A DNA stretch of 64,000 nucleotides from Aurantiochytrium sp. KH105 (taxonomy: Eukaryota; Sar; Bigyra; Thraustochytrida; Thraustochytriidae): assembly GCA_003116975.1 (NCBI GenBank), contig BGKB01000242.1, positions 310,001-374,000 on the forward strand. Reading direction: 5' to 3'. Shown here in pieces: positions 37,651 through 46,372 of this stretch; the first letter of the stretch is position 1; every line of letters starts with the position of its first letter. The notes under the pieces are model-generated. The model saw nothing but the letters and a program-made list of their open reading frames with translations, made no database searches and was not told the DNA's origin. The position numbers and the translations under genes were made by a program.

Positions 37651-38616
37651 TCACTGGACAGGCTTGCAGAAAATTTGCACAGGGCCGCGCTCAAGAGTCT
37701 CAATGGCTTTTTCCACGCGTTTGAGCATTCCCTCGAGATACTCCTTGCGTTGAATTTTGCCGGCTGTGTCGAGATTGACGACGTGTGCTTGAAGCTGGTA
37801 CTGGGCATTGTACGAGTCCCATTTGATCTTGAGCTCCTCAACGAGCTTGCAACGTTCGTCCTCGTCAAGCGTGTACTCACGACCTCGCGCAGCCTCCTCA
37901 CGGCGCAAACGTTCTCGCTCTGCCTCGATGAAAACGTTCTTCTCCGCCTGAATATCACGCTGCACGCGGCGCAGATAGTTCGGGACCTTGCCAAAGTCCT
38001 TCTTGTTCATGTACCGTTTATCGCTGCGCTCCACGCGCTTGGGCTCCTCACCTATGGAATACAGAGAGACGAAGAAGTAGAACAGAAAAATCTGCGCGTC
38101 AGACGACAACAGACGACAATTTATTTTTCACCTTGATTCGGGTCCGAGGAGAGTTGTACGTACCTTCAAGAATGGCTTGCACGGCGTTGGCCATGACAAA
38201 GTTCTTGCGAGGCTCATGTTTGACAATTTTTGAAAGCTCAGATTTCTGTGTTGCGACCTTCTGTTAGCATCACTTTCTTTTTCGGGCGAGTCGCCTGGCT
38301 TTTTCTATTTCTCTCTCTCTCTCTCTCTCTCTCCCTCGCCTCGCTCACCTCACGTACCGTAGGGAGGGCTGCCTTTACTTTGACGCGCTGTCCGTAAGCG
38401 TAGTCTGCACAAACAAAGCAATGAAAACAGAATGTCAGTATTGCGTGCATGGGTGTTCGCCAAGAAGTACAAGTACAACGCACCATCGCCGACAAAGTCC
38501 GGGTTAAAGCTTGACTGTACGAGGCGCACATTCGGGTCATGCTTCGACTTGTATCGCGCCGGTTTCTCCTCCTCCACGCGCTTTTGTTCCACCCAGTCGT
38601 GCAAGTTCTCCGTCAT
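37651..38616 (-). CDS. ENKUR: enkurin-domain protein, four exons
   Basis: Four exons splice into a 225-residue protein: 38616-38484, 38404-38358, 38260-38164 and 38051-37651. Introns are 79, 97 and 112 nt with donors GTGCGT, GTACGT and GTACGT and acceptors GTGCAG, AACAG and CATAG. All junctions keep the frame (FVGD/DYAYGQRVKV, ALPT/KVATQKSE, ILE/GEEPKRVE). The sequence RKNFVMANAVQAIL matches enkurin's 'GKNFINTNAADII'. The segment MNKKDFGKVPNYLRRVQRDI matches its 'INKKDYGVTPEYI', and the C-terminal helical half is the ENKUR domain. Enkurin is a microtubule inner protein of the flagellar B-tubule and a calmodulin/TRPC interactor in animals. Its presence argues for a flagellated stage. The middle intron carries a CT/GA microsatellite (about 38311-38332). 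Confidence 0.93.
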
Positions 38617-39601
38617 GGTCTTGACGCAGCAGCAAGCGGCAGCAGCAGCGGCAGCGGCACGAGCGACAAGAAGTTAGTTGTCTCACGCTTCAGGCTCGTT
38701 TCGCCTGAATCAGCAACTACACTTGCGTGCGTACCAGCTCGTTCCCGCGTGCGTACGCTCTCGAGTCCGTTCGGGAGAGCTCCAGCGAACGGTGCACACC
38801 CTGATAGCATAGATCCGTTGATAGAATTGACTCGGACTCGGACCCCGGCCGGTCGGCACCGGTCACTTACTCACTCACACACGTACTCTAGGCCTACGTT
38901 TGGCTTTATAAGAGTCAAAGCAAGCAATGCAGTCAAAATGCATGCTATACATGCAATACCTGACGTTGCTGTAGTGTCTTGATGCATCGGCCAGCAATAT
39001 CATCGGGCCTAAAACTTTCCCACGTCACTCGTCACAGTGGTGACACAGGTCGCAACGTCGAGACTCATGGTGGCACAAAGGTCATAAAATTGGGTCTCGA
39101 GCTTGCTCCAGTGAAGTGCCTTCTCCGAAGCAAGTGTGATCGCTTCGTGACGATTTTTTTCTGCGCGCACCCGCCCTCCCGCCCTCCCCCGCCCCCAAGG
39201 CATTCAGCCGATAGTTCTTGGCGAACCTCAGAGGCTCGATGGTAGGGTCCGCCGCTAATCCCAGTGGCACCTCAAGCTCTCTAGCAGGAAAGGAAGGGCC
39301 TTTGGCAACGGATCTCGCGCCTGCCAATGTTCTTGAACTGAGTGAGCAATGCAAAAGAAAGAAAGGAAAGCGAGGCCTTTCACATGTGGGGATTCGTTTT
39401 ATCAGATTGACAAAGGTGCGCACTCGGGCTAACGCCTCAAATCAGAGGCTGAACACTTGTGTGCATCGAGATGCTCGATCTGCGACAGCGAGGTGAGCGA
39501 TCGTGTCTGTACAGGAGGTAAATTCGATTTTTCAGGGCAGCTTCAAAGCTGCCTGCCACAAGGCCAAGCGGCGCACAAGGTGTCGGAGGGGCGTGGGCGC
39601 C
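38617..39601. other. divergent spacer; possible unassigned small exons on either strand
   Basis: This is the spacer between enkurin and the tandem kinase. A TAGGCCTAC palindrome is at 38889-38897. On the minus strand, frames at about 39330-39190 (ending AKNYRLNALG) and 39170-39009 (ending VTTVTSDVGKF, stop) look protein-like, and a pyrimidine-rich AG acceptor lies near 39345. I could not find donors that join them in one frame. On the plus strand an open frame with an ATG at 39238 reaches a GTGAGC donor at 39493. It could be a first exon of the kinase only with a 48-nt intron ending at 39540, which is shorter than the other introns here. Confidence 0.3.
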
Positions 39602-42580
39602 ATGTCTCTGGTGCTCCCTGTGCACACGCGCACGGTACTTAGCGACGATCAGCTTGCGCCTGGAGGATATTCGAAGAAGCTGCTTGCGTCAATCGAGACG
39701 AACAGCAACAAATTCTCCCTTCAGCAAGTGAGCTCGCCGCTAAGCAAGCGCAAGAATGGAAGTCTAAATGGTTCTGGTTCCCACAATGATGGCTCAAGCG
39801 AAGCAGAGGACATGACAGAGCTCTCGCGTCTCAATGAGGGAAACACAACAATTTTAAATCTCTACATTCGAATGAACCCGGTAACGCTGCGCTTTAGCGA
39901 CAAGGATCTCGAGCACGAGTTCCATTGCTTTCACGAAGGCAAGCGCCATCTTTCAATTATGGTGGCCTACGGATTTTTCGCTGTTCTCACGCAGAGCGAT
40001 GCTCTGAGGCTCTGGATCTCCTTTTTACGACTTGGGTCGTTGCCATCTGGCACTCTTGGTAAGCTCGCAACCTTACAATGCGCTTCCATCATCGCTGCGA
40101 GCATGCTCGCATTAGGAGTGCTGTCACCTCGCTGGCGATCGCGCGTGGCTCCTCTTCATGATTCTGTGTTGTGCGGACTTGTGTTTGCAAGCACTCTTGG
40201 ACACATTATTCGCGAACAGCGGTTCTACGATGATGTTGTTCACACGGGATATCTTGCGGCAGCCAACTACATTACTATTATCATTAGCCGCATGACGTAT
40301 CTACGAGCGCTCGTCCTGGTCACGAGCATGCACATCGCTTATCTCGTTGTTCACGGGTCATTCTTTTCCGAAGATAGCATGAGCATTTTGCTATGCAACA
40401 TAAGCTTTGCATATGCGCTCCGTGCTGCGGAGCTCGCGACGCGGCGTGACTTTCGTCTCACCAAGCGATTAGCTGCGGAGAACATCGACGTCAAAGTCGA
40501 TGTGACAACGCGGAATTGGTTCGGCAACGGCCTTGCCAAAGTTTCGCCAGCCAGCAACGTTTCACCAAGCACGGAGCGGCAAATGAGCCTTGGAGAGTCG
40601 ACAAACAAGCTCTCCTCCCACCTTGTTCGCTTCTCGGACCTCAAGCTTGGCGATACGCTTGGAAGCGGGGCGTTCGGCACGGTCATGGCCGCCAAGTGGC
40701 ACGGCACAAACGTTGCGGTGAAACGCATTCATGGGGTTCCGACGCAACAGTTGGTGGAGGATTTTGGCAGAGAGTCTGCCATCATGGCAAGCATTCGCCA
40801 TCCCGCGATCGTCCTGCACTTGGGCGTCTGTCTGAAACCTCTCATGATGGTCATGGAGCTGATGCCGCGCGGATCGCTGTACACAATCGTCCATGTCAAC
40901 AAGACACCATTGCACAGTTCGCTGCGACTTCGTATGCTTTTAGACGTTGCGCAGGGAATGACCTTCCTGCACAACTTGGACGACCCGGTCTTCCACAATG
41001 ATCTCAAGAGTCTCAATGTACTGGTTGACAATGACTGGAGGTGTAAGGTGAGTGACTTTGGCTTTAGCCAGATCCTTAATGACGTCAAGGACGGCACATC
41101 TCATCAGACTCCGGATCCAGACCTATCACCTGCCTCAGACAGGCCCGCCTCAAAAGAGGAGCATGTCATTGTTCTAAAAAGGATTGAAAAGAGTCCAAGC
41201 AACAGCCTCGAAGGCATTCCGCAAGCCTCGCATCGTAACAATTCTCCTCGCGACGACTCTGCGACTGGGTCTTCTCACAACGTTCCAATGGCGGTTGCTA
41301 CCGTTGGTTGGGCCTCTCCAGAGATGTTGCGTGGCGAGGCACTGACGGACAAGAACGATGTGTATGCGTTTGGTGTTGTTCTGTTCGAGCTGCTAACACT
41401 CTCCGTACCATTTGAGTGCATGGCCCGTGAGGCGATTCCTCTTTGCGTTCTCAAAGGAACGCGGCCCGCAGACTTGGTGGACATGAATTCCTTCACCTTT
41501 AATGACCAAGACCAAGAGAGGTGCGAGAAGGCTTTTGCCAAGTTGGAGGAGCTGATGCAAGACTGCTGGGCGCCAGATGCCGACTCGCGACCAAGCTTCA
41601 ACGATGTTCTACAGCGAATGGAGAATGCACGCGACGCGCTGTTTGGCTCAGCGCACGCACAATGGGACGACGACGTGGTGACGCCTGCACGCTCACGAGA
41701 GATACCGCAAGGGGCTGCGGAGGCGTTCGAGTTCACAATCGATCCAGCGGAGCTTCGCATGGGACCTAAGATCGGAAGTGGGGCTTTTGGCGAGGTGTAC
41801 GAGGCAATCTATCACGGTACGCATGTGGCAGTAAAGAAGCTCTTTAGCTCGTCCCTTCCTGAAAATGCTCTCAAAGAGTTTGAGAAGGAGTGTAAATTGA
41901 TGCTCTCCCTTCGACACCCCAACGTCGTGCTGTTCTTGGGGGCAAACCACCAGCCGCCAAACCTGCTTCTTGTGACGGAACTACTCACGCGCGGAAGTTT
42001 GCATTATACGTACAACTCATCGCCCCTGCCCAAAGAACGCAAGCGTCATCTTTCTTTGATCCGCAAGGTCACAGAAGGCATGGCGCTGGGCCTAAATTAT
42101 CTACACAACCGAAGCCCACCCATCATCCACCGAGATATGAAGAGCCCAAACGTTCTCCTTGACGAGAACTGGAATGCGAAGATTGCTGACTTTGGGCTCT
42201 CACGTATCAAGGATGAGAGCAAGATCATGACATGCGTCGGAAGTCCGCTCTGGGCTGCTCCAGAGACACTTCGCGGGGAAGAGTCGGGGTGTCCAAGCGA
42301 CGTGTACAGTTTTGCGGTCGTTGTTTGGGAGCTAGTGGCATGGGGAGAACCGTACCCTGGGATGGCGCCTGCGGAGATAATGAGGGCGGTTGCGCTCAAA
42401 GGTCTGCGGCCCACGATCCCATCTAATTGCCCCAAGGTCGTTGTCAATTTGCTTCGCAAGTGCTGGGATTCAGATCCAAGCAAACGGCCAACGTTCGACA
42501 AGATTATCCCGGAAGTAGAGACGTGGTCCAGAACTCTCTCGGCTGATGCCAACGCAGCAGCCAACCTAAGCGACGAGTGA
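39602..42580 (+). CDS. membrane-anchored tandem protein kinase (TKL-like)
   Basis: This 992-residue protein (from ATG 39602) has three parts. Residues about 110-285 contain five or six hydrophobic helices (for example MVAYGFFAVLT, CASIIAASMLALGVL, AANYITIIISRM), so the protein is probably membrane-bound. Kinase domain 1 (about 345-690) has GSGAFGTV, VAVKRIH, the catalytic loop HNDLKSLN (HND where HRD is usual), SDFGFSQ and an ASPEML motif after a Ser-rich activation-loop insert. Kinase domain 2 (about 716-980) has GSGAFGEV, VAVKKL, HRDMKSPN, ADFGLSR and WAAPETL. The catalytic Asp, Lys and Asn are present in both, so both may be active. GxGAFG with HRDxKSxN places them with MLK/Raf-type TKL kinases. 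The arrangement is like two-kinase-domain TKL proteins of amoebae and stramenopiles. The true start may lie further 5'. Confidence 0.92.
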   Translation: MSLVLPVHTRTVLSDDQLAPGGYSKKLLASIETNSNKFSLQQVSSPLSKRKNGSLNGSGSHNDGSSEAEDMTELSRLNEGNTTILNLYIRMNPVTLRFSDKDLEHEFHCFHEGKRHLSIMVAYGFFAVLTQSDALRLWISFLRLGSLPSGTLGKLATLQCASIIAASMLALGVLSPRWRSRVAPLHDSVLCGLVFASTLGHIIREQRFYDDVVHTGYLAAANYITIIISRMTYLRALVLVTSMHIAYLVVHGSFFSEDSMSILLCNISFAYALRAAELATRRDFRLTKRLAAENIDVKVDVTTRNWFGNGLAKVSPASNVSPSTERQMSLGESTNKLSSHLVRFSDLKLGDTLGSGAFGTVMAAKWHGTNVAVKRIHGVPTQQLVEDFGRESAIMASIRHPAIVLHLGVCLKPLMMVMELMPRGSLYTIVHVNKTPLHSSLRLRMLLDVAQGMTFLHNLDDPVFHNDLKSLNVLVDNDWRCKVSDFGFSQILNDVKDGTSHQTPDPDLSPASDRPASKEEHVIVLKRIEKSPSNSLEGIPQASHRNNSPRDDSATGSSHNVPMAVATVGWASPEMLRGEALTDKNDVYAFGVVLFELLTLSVPFECMAREAIPLCVLKGTRPADLVDMNSFTFNDQDQERCEKAFAKLEELMQDCWAPDADSRPSFNDVLQRMENARDALFGSAHAQWDDDVVTPARSREIPQGAAEAFEFTIDPAELRMGPKIGSGAFGEVYEAIYHGTHVAVKKLFSSSLPENALKEFEKECKLMLSLRHPNVVLFLGANHQPPNLLLVTELLTRGSLHYTYNSSPLPKERKRHLSLIRKVTEGMALGLNYLHNRSPPIIHRDMKSPNVLLDENWNAKIADFGLSRIKDESKIMTCVGSPLWAAPETLRGEESGCPSDVYSFAVVVWELVAWGEPYPGMAPAEIMRAVALKGLRPTIPSNCPKVVVNLLRKCWDSDPSKRPTFDKIIPEVETWSRTLSADANAAANLSDE

Positions 42581-42652
42581 CTGAGCACAGGTGACAAGAG
42601 TATAAATATTCACGACAATGTCCTTTCCTGATTTTCAAGCGTAGTAATATAA

Positions 42653-43126
42653 TCATTGCAGCCGACAGCGAGTGAAACGAACTTGTTCGGGACTGCCTTG
42701 CAAAGGCACGTAGTATGCGAGCTGCCAACCGATGGATTCGATGATCGGGTCACGAATCGTGACGCGTCTGTTGAGCCCCGCGACGACTTGCTGCGCCGCG
42801 GCGACGACCACCATTTCGCGTCCGAAGCGCGCCTTGAGGAGCTCGTTGACCTCGAGCCACGCCTGAAGCGCCTGCGTCGGGCCCACGGCGTGCCACCCGC
42901 CCATGGGCGCGCCCACGCGCGGGAGCTCCTCGCAGGGCGCGAGGAGCGAGTCGCTGTTCTCGAGGCCGCTGCGCAGGGTGAACTTGGCCGGCGCCGCGTC
43001 CTCGTCCCAGCGCGCCTGCTGCCATCCGGACGCGGCGCTGAGCAGCACGTGCAGCACCAGCAGCCCCAGCGCGGCCGCGGCGCACGCGGCCCACGGCCTG
43101 CGAGCGGCGAGCCTGACAACCTGCAT
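42653..43126 (-). CDS. cystatin-like protein with signal anchor
   Basis: The ATG at 43126 gives 157 residues. Residues about 12-33 are hydrophobic (AACAAAALGLLVLHVLLSAA) after two Arg, so it is a signal peptide or a type II anchor. Residues about 75-155 match the cystatin fold. A Gly-Gly at 76-77 fits the N-terminal trunk, then comes the long helix (ALQAWLEVNELLKARFG), then the QxVxG reactive loop as QVVAGLN at 113-119, which in cystatins plugs the active site of papain-like proteases. A clear second hairpin Pro-Trp is not seen. I infer a secretory-pathway cysteine-protease inhibitor. Its stop lies only 72 bp from the kinase stop on the other strand. Confidence 0.8.
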   Translation of the reverse strand: MQVVRLAARRPWAACAAAALGLLVLHVLLSAASGWQQARWDEDAAPAKFTLRSGLENSDSLLAPCEELPRVGAPMGGWHAVGPTQALQAWLEVNELLKARFGREMVVVAAAQQVVAGLNRRVTIRDPIIESIGWQLAYYVPLQGSPEQVRFTRCRLQ

Positions 43127-44555
43127 GCCGCCGCGCCCTGCTCCTCGTTCGGTCTTTGCTCCCAAACTTCGGGCCGCTGCGCAACGCCGAACGCGCAACG
43201 GAAAGAAAGCAGCCACCAGGCGAACTAGCAGATGAAAGCAATGAATCAGGGAATGCATGGAGGAAGGAAGGAAGGAATGCACCGACCGAATGAAGGAATG
43301 CATGAAGCAAAGAACGGCAACCAAGTGGAGATGCGACCATCTGCATCTCGCTGCAGGTGGCTTGTGACGAGACGAACTCCGGGATGCGTCCAACGAGGCA
43401 GCAACAAAACCTGCCGACACGACCAAAGCTGGCGAGCGACGGCCACGCTCCCGCTCCCGCTCTCGCAGCTAGCTGCCAAGCAGCCGGAGCCACTGTCGAG
43501 TCCGTCGACGAGGTGGACGAGATGACCGGTGGACTCGGGCTCCACACTGCAGCTGCAAACACGGCGCGGCACGTGCGAGGGAGCGGCCCCGGACCCAGAA
43601 GCGCGCAGGAGCCGCAGCCGCGAGCGAGACGCCTGCGAGTGCGCCAGAAACCGCCGGCGGCAGGGGCGCAGATCGCGCAGAACGTCTGCAGCTGGCTGCT
43701 GCTGCTGCAGCCACGCCCGCCAGCTGCCGAGGCGTAACGCCGCCGAGCACGGGCCCTCCGTCCGGGTCTTCCGTGAGTTGGGACTTCGTTACAGCGCGAC
43801 GAGAGCCAACGGCTGGAAAAAAGGGCTCCACGCCGGGCTGGACGGGAGGGAAAATTGACCAACCCTCCGAGCTTTCGGCGGCAGCCAGGCCGCGAGGCGC
43901 GGGAGGACGCGTGGGATGGCCTACCGGAAGCGTCCTGCGCGGCGGCGTGCGCCGGCCGTCTGCAGCAGCTTGTCTGTCTTTCAGTTTGACGTGGCGAACT
44001 GTCTGTCGTGGCGTACTGGGACGATGTGAATGGGTCGAGAAGCGCTAGGCCTAGGGCGGAAGCGCAATCATGATTACCTCCGCGTTATCGGTTAGTGTCT
44101 TGTACAGCTGAGCTTGAGTATAGTGAGTGGTGTGAAATAGCCTACAGAATGGCAGAATGCGCGACGTTCGCTGTTCGGATTTGGATAATAGTGGCGTAAG
44201 CTTAGGCCATAGTCAGAGCTGATCCGAAGTTCCACAAGTGCAACACGTCGTACTGCTCACTGCCAGTGGTGATGGGCTCAACAGTTTTATAAAGGTGGGA
44301 AATATAAAGGTGGGAAATCACGTTGCTCATAACATCCACCTCGGTCAGTTGGAAAAATGCACCGTGACTGACAGTGAACAATGAAAGCGGTGGCAGTAAA
44401 TTTTCTATCGGTCATTCACAGCTGTAACGCTTGTAGATCATCGAATGTAGATCAAAGCCTTGTAACAAAGAAAACAAAATTCGATTCACAGTCACTTCAT
44501 GACAAATTGGGTACCAACGTTTCTTTGCTATTTGCATCGAATAGTTCGACCAATG
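43127..44555. other. 1.4-kb intergenic region, no supported gene
   Basis: This lies between two minus-strand genes. The left half is GC-rich and open in several frames of Arg/Ala/Pro composition; the right half (about 44060-44550) is AT-rich. Visible elements are a GGAA/GAAT-rich stretch at 43255-43310, a TAGGCCTAGG palindrome at 44046-44055 and a direct repeat of TATAAAGGTGGGAAAT at about 44287-44320. The last of these could be part of a promoter for the cystatin side or simply AT-rich spacer. Confidence 0.4.
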
Positions 44556-46094
44556 TTAACGACGTTTGTTTCTGGCGCCTTTCTTTCCTGCGGCTGAGGT
44601 GGCCTTGCGCTCCTCATTTACCTTTTTGTTCTGGGCTGCCTTATCCTGACGCTGCCTTTTCGCGGCCTCCTTTTTCTCTCGCTTCAATCGATCCCGCTCT
44701 GCCAGCTCGCGACCCCACTCATCGTCTGCCTCAACAGAGTTCGAGGATTCTTGTAGTACATTGCCACTTGAGGACTCTTGTGGTGCATTTTCATCAGAGC
44801 TCGGTGTGGTCTGCGTGAAATACTCGTCTTCCTGCAACTTGCGAATGCGATCGCGTTCCGCAGCCATGCGCGCCTCTTGTTCCCGCTCTTGCGCGTCAAG
44901 ACGTTCTTCAGCCACCACACGGAAAGCTTCGTCAAAGACGTGGACCCAAAAGGCTTCAGGAAGATCAAGGTCCGACGTCGGAGAGAGCATCTCGCGGAGC
45001 GATTCGCGCAAGGTGTGCAAGAGACTACAGCCATCTTTGCCCTTGCGTTCGAGGTCATCGCGAGTAATATTTGCATCGACTTTTGGGCCCATAATTCCTT
45101 GGTCGCGCCATATCAAGACGAGAGAATCGACGCCGAGATCCAGCATGACGAGAGCCACGTCAGTGTCGAACTCTGCATTGAGACGCCCGAGGCGTTGCTG
45201 ACGCATACCCTCGCGACGCTGAGTACGGCGCTTTTCATCCGCTTGCTTCTTTCGTCGAGCCCTTTCCAGGCGCTCTGCTTCAAGCTTTTCTTGCTGCAAG
45301 ACGTCCTCTGGATCCTGGGCCTTTGCGTCGTCTGCGCTATGATCTGCATCATCCTCGCTGTCTCCGCCTTTGTGAAACTGACGCTTTGGCAAGTTAGTAG
45401 GCCGCAGAGCGCGTGGCTGCACGCGGCACAGCGCAAGAATAGCGCGGAGCATAGATGCGCCGACCGTATCGGCCCATGAACGCGAGAATTCAGGGTTGGC
45501 CTCCAAAAAGGCTTTCATAAAGTCATCTTCCGAGACGCCCCTTGAGCCTGCCGCGATCATTTGATCCTTGAAAAAGTCTGACGAGGTCGCTCTCGCACGC
45601 TCTCTCCTCCACTGAGCCCGTTGCAAGAACGAAATTGCTGCGAGAAAGAAGAGAAATCCACCAAAGATGACAACTGTCGGGTCTGACTTGGAGACACGAA
45701 AGGCAGCTCGTTCGTGTCCGTAGACGGGGCGAAAGCCTCGCGGAAGACCTTTGATAAACTCGTCATAGTCCTCGCGAAGCGCAACATCTGTGAGCACCTC
45801 TTTGGCGCGGACAATCTCCTGGAATCGATCTGCGGATGCGTCAGGATTGCGATCTGGGTGTAAATCTCTGCTTAGCTGCCGGTAAGCGCGCTTGATCTCT
45901 TGCGCGCTGGGCGCATCGTCGAAGCGAAGACCGAGCGCCCCATAAAAGTCATTCTGAAAGTACTCGTACGCGCTAGCGTCGTAGAGCGAGGCGCTTTCCA
46001 CGGAGGCCACGAGCACGCTCAGCAGGACGGCCCAAGCCAGCGCTGCCAGCGACGCCACCGCAGCGCCGCGGCTCCGTGAACGGCCGCGAGGCAT
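44556..46094 (-). CDS. ER membrane J-domain (DnaJ) protein
   Basis: The 512-residue product starts at the ATG at 46094. The frame is open upstream, but only this start places a signal sequence (VASLAALAWAVLLSVLVASVESA) at the N terminus. A J domain follows at about residues 38-110, with the invariant HPD motif in SRDLHPDRNPDASADRF, the site that stimulates HSP70 ATPase. A transmembrane segment lies at about 135-155 (TVVIFGGFLFFLAAISFL). The remaining 350 residues are charged, with two long coiled coils flanking a more globular part around VALVMLDLGVDSLVLIWRD, and end in a Lys/Arg-rich tail. Signal peptide, lumenal J domain and single span suggest an ER-resident co-chaperone for BiP, in the style of DNAJC1/DNAJC25. 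It is followed upstream by EF-hand/WD40 protein 2 on the same strand. Confidence 0.88.
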   Translation of the reverse strand: MPRGRSRSRGAAVASLAALAWAVLLSVLVASVESASLYDASAYEYFQNDFYGALGLRFDDAPSAQEIKRAYRQLSRDLHPDRNPDASADRFQEIVRAKEVLTDVALREDYDEFIKGLPRGFRPVYGHERAAFRVSKSDPTVVIFGGFLFFLAAISFLQRAQWRRERARATSSDFFKDQMIAAGSRGVSEDDFMKAFLEANPEFSRSWADTVGASMLRAILALCRVQPRALRPTNLPKRQFHKGGDSEDDADHSADDAKAQDPEDVLQQEKLEAERLERARRKKQADEKRRTQRREGMRQQRLGRLNAEFDTDVALVMLDLGVDSLVLIWRDQGIMGPKVDANITRDDLERKGKDGCSLLHTLRESLREMLSPTSDLDLPEAFWVHVFDEAFRVVAEERLDAQEREQEARMAAERDRIRKLQEDEYFTQTTPSSDENAPQESSSGNVLQESSNSVEADDEWGRELAERDRLKREKKEAAKRQRQDKAAQNKKVNEERKATSAAGKKGARNKRR

Positions 46095-46372
46095 TCCTCC
46101 TCCATCCACGGTGGACAAGGTCCCCGGCAGCTCGAAGCGCGCCGCGTCGTCGCGTCTCAATCCAGGCCAAGCCAAGGCAGGCCAGGTATCCCAGATCAGC
46201 TTGGCTTCGCAGGCTCCACGAGTCGAAGCTTTGTGTGAGATGAGATACTTCGAGTGAGTTGATGTCTTCGACTCTGCTCGACTCCGCTGCTTCTTGGGGT
46301 CGCCCAACGCGCTTCAACGCGACGCAAGGAAAGCAAAAGCCCAAGAAGATTTTGCCTCGCGACGCAGAGGGC

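Noticed and set aside
39238..39492. Possible first exon of the tandem kinase
   Set aside because: Joining it in frame needs a 48-nt intron ending at 39540, well below the 79-360 nt introns seen here, so the start was kept at 39602.
42750..43862. 370-codon minus-strand frame overlapping the cystatin
   Set aside because: The cystatin frame carries the QVVAGLN motif and a signal anchor; the longer frame has only Arg/Ala/Pro composition.
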